Of a DNA stretch of 15,897 nt, positions 13,110 through 15,897 are shown piece by piece. The position numbers were made by a program, and so were the translations under genes. Source of the DNA: Betaproteobacteria bacterium (GTDB lineage: Bacteria > Pseudomonadota > Gammaproteobacteria > Burkholderiales > SG8-39); assembly GCA_009693435.1 (NCBI GenBank), contig SHXF01000096.1:1-15897 (forward strand), read 5' to 3'. Within the stretch, counting starts at the first letter, position 1. The number at the start of each line of letters is the position of its first letter. The notes under the pieces were generated by a model. It saw only the letters and a program-made list of their open reading frames with translations, was not told the origin of the DNA and did no database searches.

Positions 13110-14816
13110 TCACTGCGTTGCCGATGCCGGCTGCTCGCGCGAGGTGTCGCGCAAGGTGTCGTGCGAGGTGTCGTGCAAGCTGTCGCGCAGTGTGTTCTTG
13201 GCGATTTTGCCAAAGCCGACGCGCGGCAGCGCCGGCACCACGATCACGTCGCGCGGCACCTTGAATTTCGCCAGCGATGCGCGGCAATGCGCGATCACCC
13301 GCGCAGGGATGGTCGCAACAGATTCGCTCACACCCGCTTGCGGGTCGCGCCCGTCAGTGTCGAGTTCGACGAACGCCACCACTACCTCGCCATAATCGGC
13401 ATCGGGCCGCGCCACCACCGCCGCGCCGCGCACGCCAGCCACTTCCAGCACCACCCGCTCGACCTCCGCCGGCGACACGCCTTCGCCGCCCACCTTGATC
13501 ACGTCCTTCGCGCGGTCGGCGAACTGTATGAATCCGTCCGGGTGCAGGATGACGCGATCGCCAGTGCGGAAGTAGCCGCCCTCATCGAAGGCATCGGCGG
13601 TGGCGCGGGCATCGTCCACATAGTTGGCGAATATCGACACGCCGGGCACGCCCCGCACCAGCAGGTTGCCGGTGCCGCCCGGTTCCACGGCGCAGCCGTC
13701 ATCGTCTTCGATGCGGATGCCATAGGCCGGCGATGGACGGCCTATGGAACCGGAGCGCTGCGGCAGCCACGGATCGCCGATGATGCCCTGGCCGACCATT
13801 TCGGTCATGCCCCAGGCGCCGAGTATGCGCACGCCGAAATGCGCTTCGAATTGATGCAGGCAGAGCGCATCCACCCACTGTCGAAATGCGTGGCTGGCCG
13901 GCGCCGGCTGCTGCGCCAGCACGCGCGCGGTGAAAATCACCTGCGAGCCGACCGTGGCGCGATGTGCCAGCGCCGCGCCCCAGTAGCGGCTCGCTGAAAA
14001 ACGCGGCTGCAGCAGCACCGTCGCGCCGGCCCATAACGCCGGCAAAAACGACCAGGACAGCGCCACCACGTGATAAAGCGGCAGGAAAATCTGATACACA
14101 TCGTCGCCGCGCAATGCCTGCTGCAACGCCCCAAGCCGTCCGCCCCACAGCGCGTTGGCGTGTGTCCACAGCACGCCTTTCGGCCGCGAGGTAGTGCCGG
14201 TAGTGAACAGGATCAGAGCCGGCGCGGCGGGATCGGGCGCGCGTCGCGGCAGCGGCTCGCCGTACAGGGCTGAAAACGACTCGGCGGCGGCCGGTACGCT
14301 GCCAACAGCGGCAGGTGTGCCGGCATCGGACCTCGTCACCGCCAGCCATTTCAGGCCCCGGCAATGCGCTGCCACCAGCGCGGCGAATTTCGGCTGCGTG
14401 ACCGCGCCGACGGCGCCGGTGAAACCGACATACCAGTCCAGTTCCGCCCCCGCTGCCATCGCGTTCACCGGCACGTACACGGCACCCAGGCGCGCGCAGG
14501 CAAACAGGGTCAGCAGCGCCTCGGGACAGTTCTCCAGCATCACCATCACCCGATCGCCCGGGCGCACACCGCGCGCCGCGAGGCCGCCGGCGACACGCGC
14601 CGCTTCGTCGGCAAATCGCGCGTAGGACCAGGTTTCGGCGTGACCGGAGGCGGATTCGCCGTGGCCGGTCATAGGTTCGCCGCCACCGGCCAAAGGTTCG
14701 CCCTGTCCGGCGAAGGGCGCCCACACCAGGAACGGATGCCCGGCGCGCTGCTGCGCGCGCGTCTCGAGCAACGACGCCAGATCGAATCCTGCGAAGGGAG
14801 ATGCGTCGACAACCAT
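13110..14816 (-). CDS. AMP-dependent acyl-CoA ligase, CaiC-like, with repeat insertions
   Basis: This class I adenylate-forming CoA ligase has 568 residues from the chosen start. Motifs are LFTTGTTSRPKG (203-214), GAWGMTEM (333-340), RTGD (417-420), the hinge QFADRAKDVIKVGGEG (431-446) and the adenylation lysine Lys537 in GFGKIAK. The WGMTE core and overall pattern resemble crotonobetaine/carnitine-CoA ligases, but the acid is unknown. Four heptapeptide repeats (PFAGQGE, PLAGGGE, PMTGHGE, SASGHAE; residues 34-61) are inserted between the first strand and TWSYARF. The C-terminus ends in tetrapeptide repeats (TLRDSLHDTSHDTLRDTSRE). The frame extends to an ATG at 14906 and a TTG at 14918. I prefer the ATG at 14816 because family similarity begins just after it. 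It is first in the run with the dehydrogenase and receptor genes. Confidence 0.88.
   Translation of the reverse strand: MVVDASPFAGFDLASLLETRAQQRAGHPFLVWAPFAGQGEPLAGGGEPMTGHGESASGHAETWSYARFADEAARVAGGLAARGVRPGDRVMVMLENCPEALLTLFACARLGAVYVPVNAMAAGAELDWYVGFTGAVGAVTQPKFAALVAAHCRGLKWLAVTRSDAGTPAAVGSVPAAAESFSALYGEPLPRRAPDPAAPALILFTTGTTSRPKGVLWTHANALWGGRLGALQQALRGDDVYQIFLPLYHVVALSWSFLPALWAGATVLLQPRFSASRYWGAALAHRATVGSQVIFTARVLAQQPAPASHAFRQWVDALCLHQFEAHFGVRILGAWGMTEMVGQGIIGDPWLPQRSGSIGRPSPAYGIRIEDDDGCAVEPGGTGNLLVRGVPGVSIFANYVDDARATADAFDEGGYFRTGDRVILHPDGFIQFADRAKDVIKVGGEGVSPAEVERVVLEVAGVRGAAVVARPDADYGEVVVAFVELDTDGRDPQAGVSESVATIPARVIAHCRASLAKFKVPRDVIVVPALPRVGFGKIAKNTLRDSLHDTSHDTLRDTSREQPASATQ
13137..13196. 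repeat. 12-bp in-frame tandem repeat at the 3' end of the CoA ligase gene
   Basis: Units GCGCGAGGTGTC, GCGCAAGGTGTC, GTGCGAGGTGTC and GTGCAAGCTGTC follow one another from 13137 to 13184, with a decayed fifth to 13196. On the coding strand they give DTSR, DTLR, DTSH and DSLH, so the ligase tail has been lengthened by whole codons without breaking the frame. The repeat lies after the catalytic lysine and is unlikely to matter for catalysis. Confidence 0.88.
14634..14717. repeat. 21-bp in-frame tandem repeat inside the CoA ligase gene
   Basis: Units start with TTCGGC or TTCGCC at 14634, 14655, 14676 and 14697, a strict 21-base period, and share a CCGG core. On the coding strand each gives one heptapeptide with a G-x-G-E or similar ending. 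The reading frame is kept. The position is a surface-loop region near the N-terminus, before the first conserved motifs. Confidence 0.85.
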
Positions 14817-14826
14817 GGGAGCGGCG

Positions 14827-14832
14827 AGTATA
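14827..14832 (-). promoter_or_regulatory. Possible -10 element before the preferred CoA ligase start
   Basis: The minus strand reads GATATACTCGCC here, with the TATACT hexamer ending ten bases before the ATG at 14816. If used, the mRNA would be almost leaderless at that ATG, which would explain why no ribosome binding site is visible. The -35 region is poor, so the call is weak. Confidence 0.3.
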
Positions 14833-15015
14833 TCAGCGGCGCTGTGGCCGGCCTGTTGCCGGGGGAAGCTGCCACCGGAATCGTCATGCGCAGTATGAGG
14901 TTTCATTGTGATTTTCAATGAATCGGGATAGGGTGTTGAAAGAGAAGTGAGATGACGTCAGTGAGCTGATTGAATCGCCGAAATAGTTGCCAATCACAAA
15001 GTTTCAGTGAAATTC

Positions 15016-15049
15016 GTCAACTAAAAATGTCAACCAAGTCAAGTTGGGC
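15016..15049 (+). other. Cassette left boundary: GTTGGGC core preceded by GTCAAC direct repeats
   Basis: GTTGGGC at 15043-15049 fits the integron core consensus GTTRRRY and stands 17 bases before the cassette ATG, a typical distance. Just upstream are three short direct repeats, GTCAAC at 15016 and 15029 and GTCAAG at 15038. No attC-like folded structure is visible on its left, so this could be an attI-like site, a worn attC or a secondary insertion site. The rest of 14919-15015 is relatively AT-rich and shows only a TGACGTCA palindrome at 14953-14960. Confidence 0.45.
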
Positions 15050-15066
15050 CCAGAAAGGAGACGAAC

Positions 15067-15327
15067 ATGTCGACCGCTACCGCTGACGAAATTCGTCAAT
15101 TCGTGGACATCACGTATTTTCAGCCAGCCCGGCGAGGCCGTAAGCGCCAAGTCACCGTGGTTGCGTTGGACGTCCACAACGACATGAAGCTCGACAATCG
15201 AATGCCCGCTATATGCAGCGCGTTGGACGCCAAAGTCGTAGAAGCAAAGTACCGCGTCTCGCTTACTAAACGTTCTGGTCCGAGACAAAGCTCAACAGCT
15301 ACTTGGGTGTTCTCAACACAGCCGTGA
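15067..15327 (+). CDS. Cassette-encoded small hypothetical protein
   Basis: This 86-residue soluble protein starts at an ATG with AAAGGAG about six bases upstream, the strongest ribosome binding site at this end of the window. It begins with TADEIRQFVDITYFQPARRG, continues with a hydrophobic strand VTVVALDVHNDM, then NRMPAICSALDA and a basic KRSGPRQSSTATWVF segment near the end. The mix of helix, strand and basic residues could fit a nucleic-acid-binding protein, but that is a guess. I recall similar short proteins only as uncharacterised hypotheticals. It is the only gene of the presumed cassette and lies in the same direction as its attC. No signal peptide or membrane segment is visible. 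Confidence 0.7.
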   Translation: MSTATADEIRQFVDITYFQPARRGRKRQVTVVALDVHNDMKLDNRMPAICSALDAKVVEAKYRVSLTKRSGPRQSSTATWVFSTQP

Positions 15328-15433
15328 TTTCGGACCAACAGACAAAATTTGGCAGTTGCCCGATGTTTGCTTCTGCGCACTCCAAGTTTCACTGCTTCAA
15401 CCCGTTTCTCTACTGTTTTAATGTTGCGCCGCA

Positions 15434-15506
15434 GCCTAACCCACGGCTCAACCGGACGCCCCACGGCTGGCTTCTCCGGCCGTGGGCTGCCGGTTAGCCG
15501 CAACGT
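15434..15506 (+). other. attC-like recombination site, interrupted in its right core
   Basis: The left core is GCCTAAC (15434-15440), fitting RYYYAAC. A left arm GGCTCAACCGGACGCC is followed by a strong central palindrome (CCCACGGC with GCCGTGGG around a GGCTTCTCC-type loop). The right arm is GGGCTGCCGGTTAGC. The arms pair with one extra C in the left arm (GCTCAACC against GCTAACC), the extrahelical base that gives attC sites their orientation. The site should end in GTTRRRY; instead CAACGT runs straight into the intron start, so the right core is split. Confidence 0.65.
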
Positions 15507-15897
15507 GTGTGTCGGGCATGGCGCGTTACTTAGTCGGTGCAAGTCCGACTGCCAGGTTTTCGCAGAGCCGAAGGCAAGGAGAAGGGCAAGGGCGTCGTCG
15601 CGAGGCGGGGTCTGAAGGAAGTCCAATCCGAAACTGCGGGGCGATGAACAAAAACCGGCCTGATCGAAAATGCGGAGGCGTGGTGCATCCGGGGCGTGCA
15701 GGTTCGATTCGGGGCACGTGACCGCGAAGCCCTCCATCTGCGGTTGGGGTGCACTTTATAAATCCGGCGCCTATGCAGCGAAGGTAACGAGTCTTACCCC
15801 GGGAGATCTGCCGGATCTGTTGGCGCTAGTGAATGAACCCACGCCAACTGGGCAAGGCGCAAGCCGAGCCGAACGAATGGCAGAAGTCAGCAGAGGG
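15507..15897 (+). mobile_element. Group II intron, 5' ribozyme portion, cut by the window edge
   Basis: The sequence opens with GTGTGTCGGGCATGG, matching the GTGYG 5' consensus. The stem AGTCGG/CCGACT around TGCAAGT (15532-15550) follows, as do GCGAGGCGGGGTCTGAAGGA and, near the edge, AATGGCAGAAGTCAGCAGAG. The last motif is one I know from just upstream of bacterial group II intron reverse transcriptase genes. No long frame is present, as expected for domains I-III, and the reverse transcriptase ORF, domain V and the 3' exon must lie to the right. The first intron base could be 15505 or 15507, because GTGTG can be read at either. The intron reads in the same direction as the cassette ORF. It is a mobile retroelement and a self-splicing RNA, probably active if its reverse transcriptase is intact. 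Confidence 0.88.

Larger units (their letters stand above)
15044..15506 (+). mobile_element. Integron-type gene cassette without a visible integrase
   Basis: The unit runs from the GTTGGGC boundary through a strong ribosome binding site, one short ORF and a roughly 100-base tail to an attC-like site. This is the standard plan of an integron cassette. The DNA is less GC-rich than the genes to the left, and the boundary follows the acyl-CoA ligase directly. No integrase gene is in the window, so it would be classed as an attC-only (CALIN-type) cassette unless an integrase lies to the right. Confidence 0.6.

Noticed and set aside
13090..13118. CACTGCGT repeated three times after the CoA ligase stop
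   Set aside because: The copies are short, irregularly spaced and overlap the gene's own low-complexity tail; not enough to call a separate element.
12216..13997. 593-codon plus-strand open frame opposite the dehydrogenase and CoA ligase
   Set aside because: It is antisense to two well-supported genes, spans their boundary and has the Arg/His-rich composition of a GC-rich shadow frame.
14953..14960. TGACGTCA palindrome as an operator
   Set aside because: It is a single eight-base palindrome with no second copy and no clear promoter beside it, so chance occurrence is enough.
15120..15737. 205-codon minus-strand open frame
   Set aside because: It crosses the cassette ORF, the attC-like site and the intron ribozyme region, with no family similarity or ribosome binding site that I can see.

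Overview
The window is high-GC bacterial DNA. Its gene content suggests a betaproteobacterium of the Burkholderiales type: a Bug/TctC-type solute receptor, IorAB-like molybdenum hydroxylase genes, many CoA-ligase-type catabolic genes and abundant short dispersed repeats. The taxonomic call is inference from gene families, not from a marker gene. The window looks like accessory, catabolic chromosomal DNA that has been reworked by repeats and deletion.

Left part (1-3850). A possible gene start runs off the left edge. Next come a 37-bp repeat pair, a small membrane-anchored hypothetical protein and a hairpin between convergent genes. A two-gene minus-strand unit follows for an IorAB-like molybdenum hydroxylase. 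Its 2Fe-2S subunit is intact, but the large subunit carries an out-of-frame internal deletion and is a pseudogene. A complete bacteriohemerythrin is divergent to it, and a 75-bp three-stem palindromic element sits downstream.

Centre (3854-10564). This is a hydroxycinnamate (ferulate / p-coumarate) locus. A hydroxycinnamoyl-CoA hydratase/lyase heads a tight minus-strand run with a dienelactone-hydrolase-like protein, an EVE-domain protein and a secreted protein of unknown function. An acyl-CoA synthetase, probably the matching feruloyl/coumaroyl-CoA synthetase, is transcribed divergently. Together they would activate a hydroxycinnamate to its CoA thioester and cleave it to an aromatic aldehyde plus acetyl-CoA. 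Downstream of the ligase lies a large array of inverted GC-rich repeats, then an alpha/beta hydrolase and a DsbA-fold 2-hydroxychromene-2-carboxylate isomerase-like protein.

Right-centre (10565-14918). A minus-strand run encodes a second CoA ligase (CaiC-like), a D-2-hydroxyacid dehydrogenase, a Bug-type periplasmic receptor and a small coiled-coil protein with a good terminator. This looks like uptake and processing of an organic acid whose identity cannot be read from the sequence. The ligase gene holds two in-frame minisatellites. Beyond the coiled-coil gene is a scrap of a second receptor gene.

Right end (14919-15897). Here the DNA changes character. I see an integron-type gene cassette: a GTTGGGC boundary, a strong ribosome binding site, an 86-residue ORF and an attC-like folded site. 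No integrase is in the window. The attC is interrupted in its last core by the 5' part of a group II intron, whose reverse transcriptase gene would lie just past the right edge. This intron-in-attC arrangement is the most interesting feature of the window.
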